Below, in pieces: positions 17,134 to 26,085 of a DNA stretch of 50,880 nucleotides (positions are counted from its first letter, which is position 1; each line of letters starts with the position of its first letter). The position numbers were made by a program, and so were the translations under genes. The notes under the pieces are model-generated. The model was not told the DNA's origin. It worked only from the letters and a program-made list of their open reading frames with translations, and did not search any database. The DNA comes from Flammeovirgaceae bacterium UBA976 (GTDB taxonomy: Bacteria > Bacteroidota > Bacteroidia > Cytophagales > Cyclobacteriaceae). The stretch is from assembly GCA_002292365.1 (NCBI GenBank), contig DBBU01000016.1, positions 1 to 50,880 of the forward strand. The letters run 5' to 3'.

Positions 17134-18315
17134 TTGACTATTCGACGGGTACGATATATCATTTTTTTACGTGATGTTTTAATACTTTCGGTATCAGCAT
17201 TTGGGGGACCTCAAGCTCATATTGCTATGTTTTTGGATATGCTGGTTAAAAAGCGTGCTTATTTATCAGAAATTGATTTGATTGAGCTTTTTGCTCTGTG
17301 TCAAATTTTACCTGGCCCTACTTCCACGCAAACAATAACGGCGTTGGGTTATAAGATAGGGGGATCTAAATTGGCTTATTTAACGCTTTTGGTTTGGGCA
17401 TTGCCGGCAGTGTTATTGATGATGGCGGCGGCGCTAACCGTTGATGTTTTTAATGATCAAAATATATCTTTAGAATTTTTGAGGTATGTTCAGCCTATGG
17501 CGGTGGGGGTTGTTGCTTATTCGGCCTATCGAATTTCAAGTAGTGTGGTTTCGAGTATCGAAGGTTATCTGTTGATGGCTGTTGCAGCAGTTTGTTCCTT
17601 TTATTTACGCTCGCCGTATGTGTTTCCAGTCTTATTACTGTTGGGAGGTTTTATAACGGCTTTTAAATACAAACAGCAACCCGAGTCTGAAAAATCACCA
17701 TTGAATATTAATTGGACTCATTTTATTGTATGGGCTGCGGTCTTATCAGTGGCGGGAATATTTGGCACATTTTTTAATTTTCTTCCTGTTAAGATTTTCG
17801 AAAACTTTTACCGTAATGGGTCTTTAATTCTTGGTGGAGGTCAAGTCCTCATTCCTTTGCTCTTTACGGAATTGGTTGAATTTAAAGAGTGGCTTACCTC
17901 CGAAGAGTTTATTTCTGGTTACGCCCTAGTTCAAGCAGTGCCAGGACCTACATTTTCTTTTGCCGCTTATTTGGGTGTCCTCATTATGTCTGATTGGGGT
18001 ACGGGAGGACAAATTCTAGGAGGCCTACTTGCAGCAGCAGGTATTTTTTTGCCGGGTACTTTTCTGATTTTCTTTGTTTCAAAGTTCTGGGAAGATGTCA
18101 AAAGATATCGAATGATTAAAGCTTCTCTGGAGGGAATTAATGCAGTCAGTTCAGGTTTGGTAATCGCAGCGACCCTCTACTTGTTAGAGCCCATTCCTAT
18201 TTCAGGAACAAATTATGGGTTAATTATATGTACGTTTGGGATCTTATTCTTGACTAAAATTCCAGCGCCCTTTGTGATTTTGGCTGGATTAATCATGGGA
18301 TTCGTAATCAGCTAA
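17134..18315 (+). CDS. chrA: Chromate transporter family protein ChrA (two CHR domains)
   Basis: The 393-residue membrane protein contains two homologous CHR halves. Each half carries the family signatures: SVSAFGGPQAHIAMF and QILPGPTSTQT in the N-terminal half, and NGSLILGGGQVLIPLL and LVQAVPGPTFSFAAYLG in the C-terminal half. Members export chromate or act as sulfate/chromate exchangers; specificity is not visible in the sequence. No ATG is available upstream of the first conserved block, so the start is a TTG at 17134, which makes the exact N-terminus uncertain. It lies 36 bases after recO and converges on a minus-strand gene. Confidence 0.88.
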   Translation: MTIRRVRYIIFLRDVLILSVSAFGGPQAHIAMFLDMLVKKRAYLSEIDLIELFALCQILPGPTSTQTITALGYKIGGSKLAYLTLLVWALPAVLLMMAAALTVDVFNDQNISLEFLRYVQPMAVGVVAYSAYRISSSVVSSIEGYLLMAVAAVCSFYLRSPYVFPVLLLLGGFITAFKYKQQPESEKSPLNINWTHFIVWAAVLSVAGIFGTFFNFLPVKIFENFYRNGSLILGGGQVLIPLLFTELVEFKEWLTSEEFISGYALVQAVPGPTFSFAAYLGVLIMSDWGTGGQILGGLLAAAGIFLPGTFLIFFVSKFWEDVKRYRMIKASLEGINAVSSGLVIAATLYLLEPIPISGTNYGLIICTFGILFLTKIPAPFVILAGLIMGFVIS

Positions 18316-18336
18316 AGATTAAAAAGTGTTGATAAG

Positions 18337-19263
18337 TTATCCGTCTTGATTTTCTATTTTTTCAAAATCAAACTCTTCCAAAAACTTTTGTGTTTGTTCA
18401 ACATTTTGAAAATTAAAAACTTTAGAGTCTCCTTTATTACTGAAAATTTCAATTTTTATGGCTTCCACATCCTTGTTATTAGCGAGAGGATTAGATACTA
18501 ATCGAGCAGTTTCAGAGATGTCCTCATTTACCTTATAGGAAAGGGCAACCGTTTTTCTTTTAACTCGACCGCAATAAGAACAAGAAAATTCTTGGCTAAT
18601 ACTACCATCCCAGAATTCTGTTGCTTCCTCTACTACCTCTTCTTTCACAAGGCGTAAGGTTTGAAAACCACAATTATCACATTCATGCGCATTGAGGTGG
18701 CCTTTGTATTTCTCTATGTGTGTGTAACCTGTTTCTTCATCAATCCAAACATCATAATCTATTGAGAATACATTTTCTTCAGCTTGTTGCCCTTCATCTA
18801 GATAGGCATCCTCCTCTTCCTCGCTGAGCAATTTCATCTTGTTCCCATTGGCTGGATTGATTCTTGGAGTATACCTCAATTTTTCCAGTCGAGCCCTAAT
18901 TTTTCCGGGGTAGTAATAGGTAAATATTAGGTGCGCAACGTATCCGTAGAGTGTTCCAAAGCAGATACCCATGAAAGTCCTGATAGCAAACCATGGCATG
19001 GGAGCTCTTTCAACAATGTCTTCTTGAAGAACGTTTACTAAACAGAATATGGATAATCCAATCATAATTTGGGAAAAGCGGAGCACTTTAATCTCAGATT
19101 CGCTAGCAATTTCATGTTTTGCCTTCATCGATTTTTTGGTACTGTACACGATCCAATAAATTACTACTGACAAACTGGAAATAGCCAAAAATGCGATGAT
19201 TAGCCATTGCATGGTTGCTGCCCACAGGTCTAAAAAATTGAGGTCACTATCTTGGATGTTCAT
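18337..19263 (-). CDS. Hypothetical membrane protein with paired CxxC zinc-ribbon motifs
   Basis: Not a family I can name. The 308-residue protein has about three hydrophobic segments (residues about 18-40, 65-80 and 92-115) and then a cytosolic part. That part contains CDNCG near residue 196 and CSYCG near residue 231, spaced like the two knuckles of a zinc ribbon. An acidic patch (SEEEEDAYLDEG) lies between the membrane and ribbon portions. Ribbon-type motifs often bind structural zinc; nothing else points to a role. A promoter-like pair lies just upstream. Confidence 0.72.
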   Translation of the reverse strand: MNIQDSDLNFLDLWAATMQWLIIAFLAISSLSVVIYWIVYSTKKSMKAKHEIASESEIKVLRFSQIMIGLSIFCLVNVLQEDIVERAPMPWFAIRTFMGICFGTLYGYVAHLIFTYYYPGKIRARLEKLRYTPRINPANGNKMKLLSEEEEDAYLDEGQQAEENVFSIDYDVWIDEETGYTHIEKYKGHLNAHECDNCGFQTLRLVKEEVVEEATEFWDGSISQEFSCSYCGRVKRKTVALSYKVNEDISETARLVSNPLANNKDVEAIKIEIFSNKGDSKVFNFQNVEQTQKFLEEFDFEKIENQDG

Positions 19264-19289
19264 TGTTTTATTTTTAGAATCAGGTAAAA

Positions 19290-19321
19290 CTAATATAAAT
19301 TCATTGAAAAATAGATGTCAA
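19290..19321 (-). promoter_or_regulatory. Putative promoter of the zinc-ribbon membrane protein gene
   Basis: Read on the minus strand, TTG at 19321-19319 is followed after 21 bases by TATATTAG at 19297-19290. This differs from TAnnTTTG by one base. It lies 26 bases before the ATG at 19263. Confidence 0.45.
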
Positions 19322-19451
19322 GATAAAAGAAATGCTGAATTTCACTTAAAATGATTATAAACAAATCTTTCTAAAAGGAGTGAACAACCTTAAAACAGGC
19401 ATGTATGGGGGGCTGTGAAATTACTTTTAGGGCAAATATCACAGATTATGC

Positions 19452-21074
19452 TCAATAGGAAATAAGTGGATCAACTTGATCAAATAAGGCCTTAGCATGC
19501 ATGAAAATTTCATCTCCATTGTTATAAACAGGATAAAAACCTTCACTTTTCCAAATTCGACGTCCAATGTAAGCTTTCATTAAAAGTTGCATGCGTTCTT
19601 TTGAACGTTCAAATTGAGAGGTATTAAAGGCGACACCATTCTTATCGGCTTGCAATTGTATTTCTCTCAACTGCTGTGTGCTTATTTGATAATCAGAAAT
19701 AAATTTTTGTAATCCCAATTCTTTTAAATATTTCTCATTAACCGTAGCATAGGACAAGGCATATTCGGCGAGGGTGTTTGACGTAAATAATGCATTCAAA
19801 TAGGCACTATTATGACTAGTGTCGTAGGCCACAAAATAATCTGGGACGATGCCCCCGCCTCCATAAACCGTTCTACCGTTTTCGGTTTTATAAATTAAGG
19901 TATCATTGATTTGCATACTATCCTTAACGAACATCTCACCATTGGCAAACCGTTCATAATATTCTTCTCGGTATTCGGTTGGCGTATTTTCATAAGGCTT
20001 TTGAATGCACCTGCCGCTGGGGGTATAATACCTTGAGATGGTTAATCTTAATTGACTGCCATCTCCAAGATCAATAGGCATTTGAACCAGTCCTTTGCCA
20101 AAAGTTCGGCGCCCTACTATGAGGGCTCGGTCATGGTCCTGTAATGCACCAGCAACAATCTCTGAGGCAGATGCCGAACCTTCATCAATTAGCACAATTA
20201 ATGCACCTTTTTTAAAGGTTCCACGAGGAGTCGATAGGTGGGTATTATTAAACCGATCTTGTTTCCCTTTGGTATATACGATCATTTTATTTTCTTCTAG
20301 AAATTCATCTATAATTGAGATTGCTCGGTCCATGTAGCCTCCAGGATTGCCTGTAAGATCTAAGATAAGTTTGGACATATTCATTTGGTTCAAGGCCTCA
20401 AGCGCTGCTTTGAATTCTTTAAAGGTGGTAGCTGAAAATCGACTTATTTTAATATAACCTATCTCATCATCCACCATATAATGGGCATCTACTGAGTATT
20501 GTGGAATAACGTCTCTTTCAATATTAAATTTGAGCAGTTCTTTTTGTCCATGGCGTTGGATATAAACAGCTACGCTAGATCCTTTAGGGCCCCTTAATCT
20601 TTTGACCACATCACTATTTTTCATTCCAACGCCAGCAACAATATCTTCATTCACACGGATGATTTTATCACCTGATTTTATACCTAATTTTTCTGAGGGG
20701 CCACCACTCAGCGGGGATATTACGTTTATGGTATCATGAAAAATATTAAACATAATACCTATGCCGTCAAAATTACCTTGGAGTTCCGCGTTCATGTAAG
20801 CACTATTCTCGGCATTGATATAAGATGAATGAGGATCTAATTTGGCAAGTATCTCGTCAATGACTGTTTCTACCATTTCATCTTCCGAAACTTCATCCAC
20901 ATAGTCCTCATTAATATAAGAAATAATTTTTTTTAATTTGTTGAAATTTTTGTTGAAAAATGTTTTTTCAGCATCTATTGGGGTTATTTGAGTACCAATA
21001 AGGACACCTAGGCTGATCGATAGACTTATGTAAAGGAGTAATTTGTTGGTTTGACTAGCTCGCGAATTTTGCAT
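19452..21074 (-). CDS. S41 family C-terminal processing peptidase (CtpA/Prc-like)
   Basis: The 540-residue protease has an N-terminal membrane anchor or signal (about residues 12-28), a PDZ domain (about residues 95-180) and the S41 core. The catalytic dyad is S302 in EGSASASEIVAGAL and K327 in RRTFGKGLVQ, 25 residues apart as in E. coli Prc. It probably acts in the periplasm on C-termini of exported or misfolded proteins. A second S41 protein lies at 47551-49188. The gene stands alone on the minus strand, divergent from the hemerythrin-type gene. Confidence 0.92.
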   Translation of the reverse strand: MQNSRASQTNKLLLYISLSISLGVLIGTQITPIDAEKTFFNKNFNKLKKIISYINEDYVDEVSEDEMVETVIDEILAKLDPHSSYINAENSAYMNAELQGNFDGIGIMFNIFHDTINVISPLSGGPSEKLGIKSGDKIIRVNEDIVAGVGMKNSDVVKRLRGPKGSSVAVYIQRHGQKELLKFNIERDVIPQYSVDAHYMVDDEIGYIKISRFSATTFKEFKAALEALNQMNMSKLILDLTGNPGGYMDRAISIIDEFLEENKMIVYTKGKQDRFNNTHLSTPRGTFKKGALIVLIDEGSASASEIVAGALQDHDRALIVGRRTFGKGLVQMPIDLGDGSQLRLTISRYYTPSGRCIQKPYENTPTEYREEYYERFANGEMFVKDSMQINDTLIYKTENGRTVYGGGGIVPDYFVAYDTSHNSAYLNALFTSNTLAEYALSYATVNEKYLKELGLQKFISDYQISTQQLREIQLQADKNGVAFNTSQFERSKERMQLLMKAYIGRRIWKSEGFYPVYNNGDEIFMHAKALFDQVDPLISY

Positions 21075-21150
21075 AATATATTCTTCATTTAAAAAGGTAA
21101 AGATCGGTCAAAATAAAATATGAGAGGTAGGCTTTTGAAATTTGATTTTT

Positions 21151-21183
21151 TTGGTGTGGATGATTTTTGAATTTTTATATTTG
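21151..21183 (+). promoter_or_regulatory. Bacteroidota promoter for the hemerythrin-domain gene
   Basis: TTG at 21151-21153 and TATATTTG at 21176-21183 are separated by 22 bases, a full match to the phylum consensus. The -7 box ends only seven bases before the ATG at 21191, so the transcript may have almost no leader. This argues against the farther start at 21167. Confidence 0.65.
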
Positions 21184-21190
21184 TAGTACA

Positions 21191-21919
21191 ATGCAAATGA
21201 TAGATAAAACTATTTCAATGCTTCTTGCAGAAAACCCAACTCATGGGAGGGTTCTGCACAGTTTGGGTGTCGATTTCGAAGAACATTATGATCGATCTTT
21301 AGCCGAGGTTTGTGAAGTTTTCAAGTGGAATCAAAAAGCAATTGTAAAAGCTTTTGAATTTGAAAATATAAATATAAAACCAACTTATGAAGAACTTAAA
21401 ATTTGTTCTTTAGGAGAGCTTATTGCCTTTTTAAAACAATCACATGTTATTTTCATCAAGGAATGTTTACCTTATATTGGTACTTTAATTGATAAGTTAA
21501 AAGGTCCAGGATCCCTGATTACAGATCTGAAATTAGTATTTCCACTCTTTTTTGAAGATTTCGTTACCCATATCCATGAGGAGGAAGATAGATTGTTTGA
21601 TTACATTAAGACTTTAGTGGGTATAAAACAGGATAAAGTGATCAATCCTTTAAAAAAATTATATCGGCTCAAGGAGATTAATTTAGCAACTATCGCTTTA
21701 GATCATAAAGATGAAGATGAAATGAAAAGTATGAGGGCGTTGGTAGCGGAACTCCCGGTGACAGAATTCATCATGGGTCTTGTCAAAAAAGAATTTCAGG
21801 CATTTGATCAGCTTTTACGGTTTCATGCCGAAATAGAGGATCAACTTCTGTTTCCAAAGGCGATCGCAATGGAAAAACAAATTTGGACTGAGATTATGCA
21901 GCAATCAGTCGATAACTAA
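21191..21919 (+). CDS. Hemerythrin-domain protein related to RIC/ScdA di-iron Fe-S repair proteins
   Basis: With the start at 21191 the product is 242 residues. The N-terminus resembles the DUF542 (ScdA_N) domain (GRVLHSLGVDF...RSLAEVCEVF), but the paired cysteines usually present after GIDF are absent. The C-terminal part is a four-helix hemerythrin-like bundle with candidate ligands in KQSHVIF, HIHEEEDRLF, ALDHKDEDEM and FHAEIEDQLLFPKA. Proteins of this group repair iron-sulfur clusters after nitrosative or oxidative damage or sense oxygen and NO. Loss of the cysteines makes the repair role less certain. ruvX begins at the base after its stop. Confidence 0.78.
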   Translation: MQMIDKTISMLLAENPTHGRVLHSLGVDFEEHYDRSLAEVCEVFKWNQKAIVKAFEFENINIKPTYEELKICSLGELIAFLKQSHVIFIKECLPYIGTLIDKLKGPGSLITDLKLVFPLFFEDFVTHIHEEEDRLFDYIKTLVGIKQDKVINPLKKLYRLKEINLATIALDHKDEDEMKSMRALVAELPVTEFIMGLVKKEFQAFDQLLRFHAEIEDQLLFPKAIAMEKQIWTEIMQQSVDN

Positions 21920-22333
21920 ATGGGACGTATTCTAGCAATAGATTATGGTTCGAAGCGTAGTGGCATAGCCACTACGGATCCTCTAGGGATTATAGCTACG
22001 CCACTCGAGGCGTTATTAACCCATGACATTTTCGATTTTTTAACTCAATATTTTGAAAAAGAAGAGGTAGAAAAGGTGGTGGTCGGCTGGCCACAAAGGC
22101 GAGATGGATCTGATACTAATAATACTCCATTGGTGAGAGCTTTTTTAAATAGATTTAAGAAATTATTTCCTGAGATGCCTGTGGATTTACAGGACGAGTG
22201 GAATACTTCAAACTTGGCCGTGAAGACCCTCATTGAGAGTGGAGTCAAGAAAAAAGGGAGACGAGATAAGCTTGCCATCGATCAAGTCAGTGCCGTATTA
22301 ATTTTACAATCTTATATGGAATCGAAAAAATGA
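21920..22333 (+). CDS. ruvX: Putative pre-16S rRNA nuclease / Holliday junction resolvase-like YqgF
   Basis: The 137-residue protein has the YqgF RNase H-like fold: MGRILAIDYGSKRSGIA at the N-terminus with the first metal-binding aspartate, VVGWP, QDEWNTS (usual form DER(L/F)T) and the terminal IDQVSAVLILQSYM. The family matures the 5' end of 16S rRNA in E. coli. Length is normal. The ATG abuts the preceding stop, and the stop overlaps def by four bases. Confidence 0.92.
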   Translation: MGRILAIDYGSKRSGIATTDPLGIIATPLEALLTHDIFDFLTQYFEKEEVEKVVVGWPQRRDGSDTNNTPLVRAFLNRFKKLFPEMPVDLQDEWNTSNLAVKTLIESGVKKKGRRDKLAIDQVSAVLILQSYMESKK

Positions 22334-22893
22334 TATACCCTATTACGCTCTATGGCGATCCTATTTTAAAAAAACCTTCAAAAAAGGTTCCGTCAGATCA
22401 ACAGGACATTTTGGTACTTGTTGCAGATATGTTTGAAACCATGTCTCATGCCAGTGGGGTAGGATTGGCAGCCCCTCAAATCGGGAAGCCTTTGAGAATA
22501 TTTGTGATGGACAGTACTCCGATGAAAGCGTCAGAAGAGCCAAGTGAGCCGGGTTTGAGGCAAGTGTTTATCAATCCGGAAATTATTGAGGAGTATGGCG
22601 AAAAATGGCCATTTGAGGAAGGTTGTTTGAGTATTCCGGGTATCAGGGAAGATGTAATTCGGTCGTCCCATGTAAAAATTGCTTTTTTTGATGAGCACTG
22701 GAAACAACATACACGTGATTTTGATGGAGTAGATGCTCGTATTATTCAGCATGAGTACGATCATATCGAGGGTATACTATTTACAGATCATATCTCAGCT
22801 TTTAAGAGAAGGTTACTTAAAAGTAAGTTGACAAATATTAGTAAGGGAAAAGTAGATGCGGAATATAGGGTCAAACTAACTCATCGAAAATGA
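22330..22893 (+). CDS. def: Peptide deformylase
   Basis: The 187-residue enzyme removes the formyl group from nascent proteins. All three motifs are present: GVGLAAPQIG (residues 43-52), EGCLSIPG with metal ligand C99, and HEYDH with ligands H141 and H145 and catalytic E142. The gene overlaps ruvX and the downstream nitrilase gene by four bases each (ATGA type), so the three are probably translated as a coupled unit. Confidence 0.97.
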   Translation: MIYPITLYGDPILKKPSKKVPSDQQDILVLVADMFETMSHASGVGLAAPQIGKPLRIFVMDSTPMKASEEPSEPGLRQVFINPEIIEEYGEKWPFEEGCLSIPGIREDVIRSSHVKIAFFDEHWKQHTRDFDGVDARIIQHEYDHIEGILFTDHISAFKRRLLKSKLTNISKGKVDAEYRVKLTHRK

Positions 22894-23681
22894 CGGATTT
22901 AAAAATAAGCCTCATTCAATCTGATTTGTATTGGGAAAATATTGAGGCTAACCTGGCTAATTTTGAAGAAAAAATATTGGCTATTTCGCAGGAAACAGAT
23001 CTGATTGTTTTACCTGAGATGTTTTCTACCGGATTTACAATGAATGTAAAGCAGTTATCAGAGCCTCCACATCTCAGAACTTTTCGATGGATGGTCCAAA
23101 TGGCGAATCAAAAGAAGACGGTCATCATGGGATCTTACATCGTCAAAGAAAAGAATAATTATTTTAATCGCTTGTTTGCGGTTTATCCAGATGGTACGTA
23201 TCGCTACTATGACAAAAAGCATTTATTTGCTTTGGGAAAGGAGCAAGATTTTTTTGAACCTGGAGAGGAGAAGACGATTATAACTATAAAAGGGTGGAAG
23301 ATCTGTCCGCTAATTTGTTATGACCTCAGATTTCCAGTTTGGTCGAGATTAACTTCTAATGGCCTTGATTTATATGAATATGATATTTTAGTTTATATTG
23401 CGAATTGGCCAAAAATGAGGATTAATGCTTGGGATACTTTGTTGAGCGCACGTGCGATAGAGAATCAAAGTTATTGCGTCGGAGTTAATCGGACGGGCAT
23501 AGATGGCAATGGATTGGAGTACCTTGGACATTCGTGCGTCTATGATTTCTTAGGAGATCGACAGGTAGATCTTGGAACGTCAGTTATCACTTCAACTACT
23601 GAAATGAGTAAGGAGAGCTTGAATTTTTTTAGGAGTAAGTTTCCTTTTCAAAAAGAGGCTGATCCCTTTAATTTTCTTTAA
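22890..23681 (+). CDS. Nitrilase-superfamily amidohydrolase (omega-amidase-like)
   Basis: The 263-residue enzyme carries the Glu-Lys-Cys triad of the carbon-nitrogen hydrolase family: E43 in LPEMFSTGF, K110 in YYDKKHLF, and C143 in LICYDLRFP. The pattern FSTGF plus DKKHLF is typical of the omega-amidase/YafV group, which hydrolyses alpha-ketoglutaramate and related amides. Its 3' end overlaps the end of a convergent small gene by 14 bases. Confidence 0.9.
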   Translation: MTDLKISLIQSDLYWENIEANLANFEEKILAISQETDLIVLPEMFSTGFTMNVKQLSEPPHLRTFRWMVQMANQKKTVIMGSYIVKEKNNYFNRLFAVYPDGTYRYYDKKHLFALGKEQDFFEPGEEKTIITIKGWKICPLICYDLRFPVWSRLTSNGLDLYEYDILVYIANWPKMRINAWDTLLSARAIENQSYCVGVNRTGIDGNGLEYLGHSCVYDFLGDRQVDLGTSVITSTTEMSKESLNFFRSKFPFQKEADPFNFL

Positions 23682-24060
23682 GTATTAGGTTTATTTTTTG
23701 AATGAAAGGGTCGTATGCTTCAAAAAAACTAACAGGAATTTTTTGCTTTAATTTTTCCAACAATATACAGGAATTTAAACTGACTAGGGTGTGCTGTTCA
23801 GTATTTTTCAGGACTTGATTCAAGATTTTACTCAATCCATTAATACGCTTCCCCGATTCAAAAGTTAAAATGATCAAGCAATCAGGATTTTCAGCTATGA
23901 ATCGGGAGGCCCATTCAAAAAATGAAGCATCAGAGAAGGTGTCTAAATGAAAGTATTCTGGGGTATTTGTTAATTTTGAGAGCGCTTGAATGATGGGACT
24001 GTGATAACTTCCTATAGGAAGTTCATCGGTTGATTCATAAATCAATACTGATCTCATCAT
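23668..24060 (-). CDS. Hypothetical protein, 130 residues
   Basis: No family recognised. The soluble 130-residue protein shows alternating beta/alpha character, with hydrophobic strands SVLIYES (N-terminus), DCLIILTF (near 60) and TLVSLNSCILL (near 95). This would suit a small Rossmann-like or flavodoxin-like fold, but no binding motif is visible. The reading frame is long relative to the gap it fills and has a good start (ATGATG at 24060), so I believe it is real. Its start region is back-to-back with murF, only 32 bases apart. Confidence 0.6.
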   Translation of the reverse strand: MMRSVLIYESTDELPIGSYHSPIIQALSKLTNTPEYFHLDTFSDASFFEWASRFIAENPDCLIILTFESGKRINGLSKILNQVLKNTEQHTLVSLNSCILLEKLKQKIPVSFFEAYDPFIQKINLILKEN

Positions 24061-24080
24061 AATAATTGTTTAGTGCAATT

Positions 24081-24088
24081 TATATTTG
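24081..24088 (+). promoter_or_regulatory. -7 element immediately before murF
   Basis: TATATTTG matches TAnnTTTG exactly and ends four bases before the murF ATG. No TTG lies at the preferred distance; the nearest is 12 bases upstream. If used, the murF mRNA would begin at or next to the start codon. Confidence 0.45.
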
Positions 24089-24092
24089 ATCT

Positions 24093-25364
24093 ATGGAAAA
24101 ATTCATAGAATATCTGTATTCCAAGTTTTTATTATGTAGTAGCGTATCTATTGACAGTCGCACAGTAGCTGAAGGCGCGCTTTTTTTTGGACTTAATGGT
24201 CCAAATTTTAAAGGGAGTAAATATGCTGTGGCTGCTTTAGAGAAAGGAGCATCTTTTGCGGTTATAGATGATCCTGATGAGGCCAATGATCCAAAAATTA
24301 TTTATTGTGAAGATCCATTAAAAGGGCTACAGGATCTCGCGAAGTTTCACCGTGCATTTTACAAAAAGCCCTTAATTGCTTTGACTGGTTCTAATGGAAA
24401 AACCACGACCAAGGAGTTAATGTTTCAAGTATTAAGTAAAAAATATATTACCCATGCTACCAAGGGAAATTTAAATAATCACATTGGTGTACCGTTGACC
24501 CTGCTGGGAATTACCCCACAGACCCAAATGGTAATCATCGAGATGGGAGCTAATCACGTGGGTGAAATCAATGAATTATGTCAGATGGCTCAACCGACCC
24601 ATGGATTAATCACCAATATTGGATATGCCCACACAGCTACTTTTGGTGGATTTGAAGGAGTCATCAGAGGGAAGAGTGAGTTGTTTGAATACCTGCGAAC
24701 TTCCCATGGATTGCCATTTATAAACATAGAAGATAAAGTACTGGCCAATATGACTAAAAGATTTAAAGAGAAGATTACGTATCCCCATACTGATATGGTG
24801 TTCGTTGCTGCTCAGCCCATGGTATCTTACGAAAGGGCTGAAGTGACTCATCAGACACATCTTCTCGGCGCATACAACTACATGAATTTAGCTGCAGCCT
24901 ATGCCATAGGTACTTACTTTGAAGTTAAAGAGGAATCAATAATTGATGCTGTAAATAATTACCAGTCGGATAATATGCGATCACAATTATTATTAAAAGG
25001 GACGAATCAGATACTCCTTGATGCGTACAACGCAAATCCTGATTCCATGCGGGTAGCATTGAGAAGCTTAGAATCATTTGAGGGGGATAAAGTTGCAATT
25101 TTAGGAGATATGAATGAGTTAGAAGATAGTGAAGCGGCGCATTTTCAATTACTTCAAGAAGCAGATCAACTGGGATTGACAATGATCATCACGGTAGGCC
25201 CCCAGATGGCCTTGATTAAGGGTTGTTTTCCAGAAGTCAAATGGTTCGGCACTGCCACAGAGGTTACTCATTTTATCAGAAAGATGTCCTTTGAGCATAC
25301 TGCCGTTTTAATAAAGGGATCAAGATCGATCGAATTGGAGTTGGTTGTCCCATCTTTTAATTAA
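24093..25364 (+). CDS. murF: UDP-N-acetylmuramoyl-tripeptide--D-alanyl-D-alanine ligase MurF
   Basis: The 423-residue cytosolic enzyme adds D-Ala-D-Ala to the peptidoglycan precursor. It shows the N-terminal UDP-binding block SIDSRTVAEGALFFGLNG, the ATP P-loop LTGSNGKTTTKELM (residues 98-110), the central IIEMGANHVGEI and the C-terminal LDAYNANPDSM. These are specific to MurF within the Mur ligases. The start is well supported by conservation from residue 1. It lies apart from the mre cluster, though both build the wall. Confidence 0.96.
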   Translation: MEKFIEYLYSKFLLCSSVSIDSRTVAEGALFFGLNGPNFKGSKYAVAALEKGASFAVIDDPDEANDPKIIYCEDPLKGLQDLAKFHRAFYKKPLIALTGSNGKTTTKELMFQVLSKKYITHATKGNLNNHIGVPLTLLGITPQTQMVIIEMGANHVGEINELCQMAQPTHGLITNIGYAHTATFGGFEGVIRGKSELFEYLRTSHGLPFINIEDKVLANMTKRFKEKITYPHTDMVFVAAQPMVSYERAEVTHQTHLLGAYNYMNLAAAYAIGTYFEVKEESIIDAVNNYQSDNMRSQLLLKGTNQILLDAYNANPDSMRVALRSLESFEGDKVAILGDMNELEDSEAAHFQLLQEADQLGLTMIITVGPQMALIKGCFPEVKWFGTATEVTHFIRKMSFEHTAVLIKGSRSIELELVVPSFN

Positions 25365-25369
25365 ACAAT

Positions 25370-26020
25370 ATGGAACAAGTTTTTCAATTTTTAAAGGAAC
25401 TAAAGGAGCACAACAATCGTGAATGGATGCAAGATCACAGAGACCTTTATCTGGAATGTAAGACGGGGGTTACTGAGCTGATCCTACAATTGATCAATGG
25501 AATTAGTCAGTTTGATTCGGGCATTGCAGGTTTACAGCCCAAAGATTGTCTATTTCGTATCAATCGAGATATTCGATTTAGTCACAATAAAGACCCTTAT
25601 AAAACCAATTTTGGAGCTGCGATTACTGCGGGGGGAAGAAAAACAGGAAATCCTTCCTATTACCTACATATTGCTCCTGATAAATCTTTTTTTGCGGGAG
25701 GCATGTACATGCCCAGTCCGGACAAGCTCAAAAAAATTAGGCAAGAGATTGATTACAATGCTTCGGCACTTAAAGCAATCACATCGGAAGTCTCTTTTTT
25801 TAAAACCTTTGGAACCATCAGAGGCCAGGCTTTGAAGACCAGTCCAAAGGGCTATGCCTCAGATCATCCAGAGATTGCATTATTGAGATTAAAATCCTTT
25901 TTGGTGAAAAAGGACCTAACCGACCATTCCTTTCATTCATCCCATCATTTGTCTCGATTGATTACTTTGGGCGAGATGATTCATCCCTTTAATAAGTATT
26001 TAGAGGTTGCTATCAGTTAG
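25370..26020 (+). CDS. DUF2461 family protein
   Basis: The 216-residue soluble protein starts FLKELKEHNNREWMQDHRD and includes FRINRDIRFSHNKDPYKTNFGA and YYLHIAPDKSFFAGGMY. These are the hallmarks of DUF2461, sometimes labelled TIGR02453. No biochemical activity is firmly known to me for the family. It follows murF by five bases and is probably co-transcribed. Confidence 0.88.
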   Translation: MEQVFQFLKELKEHNNREWMQDHRDLYLECKTGVTELILQLINGISQFDSGIAGLQPKDCLFRINRDIRFSHNKDPYKTNFGAAITAGGRKTGNPSYYLHIAPDKSFFAGGMYMPSPDKLKKIRQEIDYNASALKAITSEVSFFKTFGTIRGQALKTSPKGYASDHPEIALLRLKSFLVKKDLTDHSFHSSHHLSRLITLGEMIHPFNKYLEVAIS

Positions 26021-26042
26021 TGCAAAATAAATTCATAATTGT

Positions 26043-26072
26043 TTGAAATAAATGATAACTCAGTTACTTTTG
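26043..26072 (+). promoter_or_regulatory. Promoter of tRNA-Val
   Basis: TTG at 26043-26045 and TACTTTTG at 26065-26072, 19 bases apart, fit the phylum consensus. The mature tRNA begins 13 bases after the -7 box, consistent with a short leader. Confidence 0.65.
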
Positions 26073-26085
26073 CAATCCATTTTTA

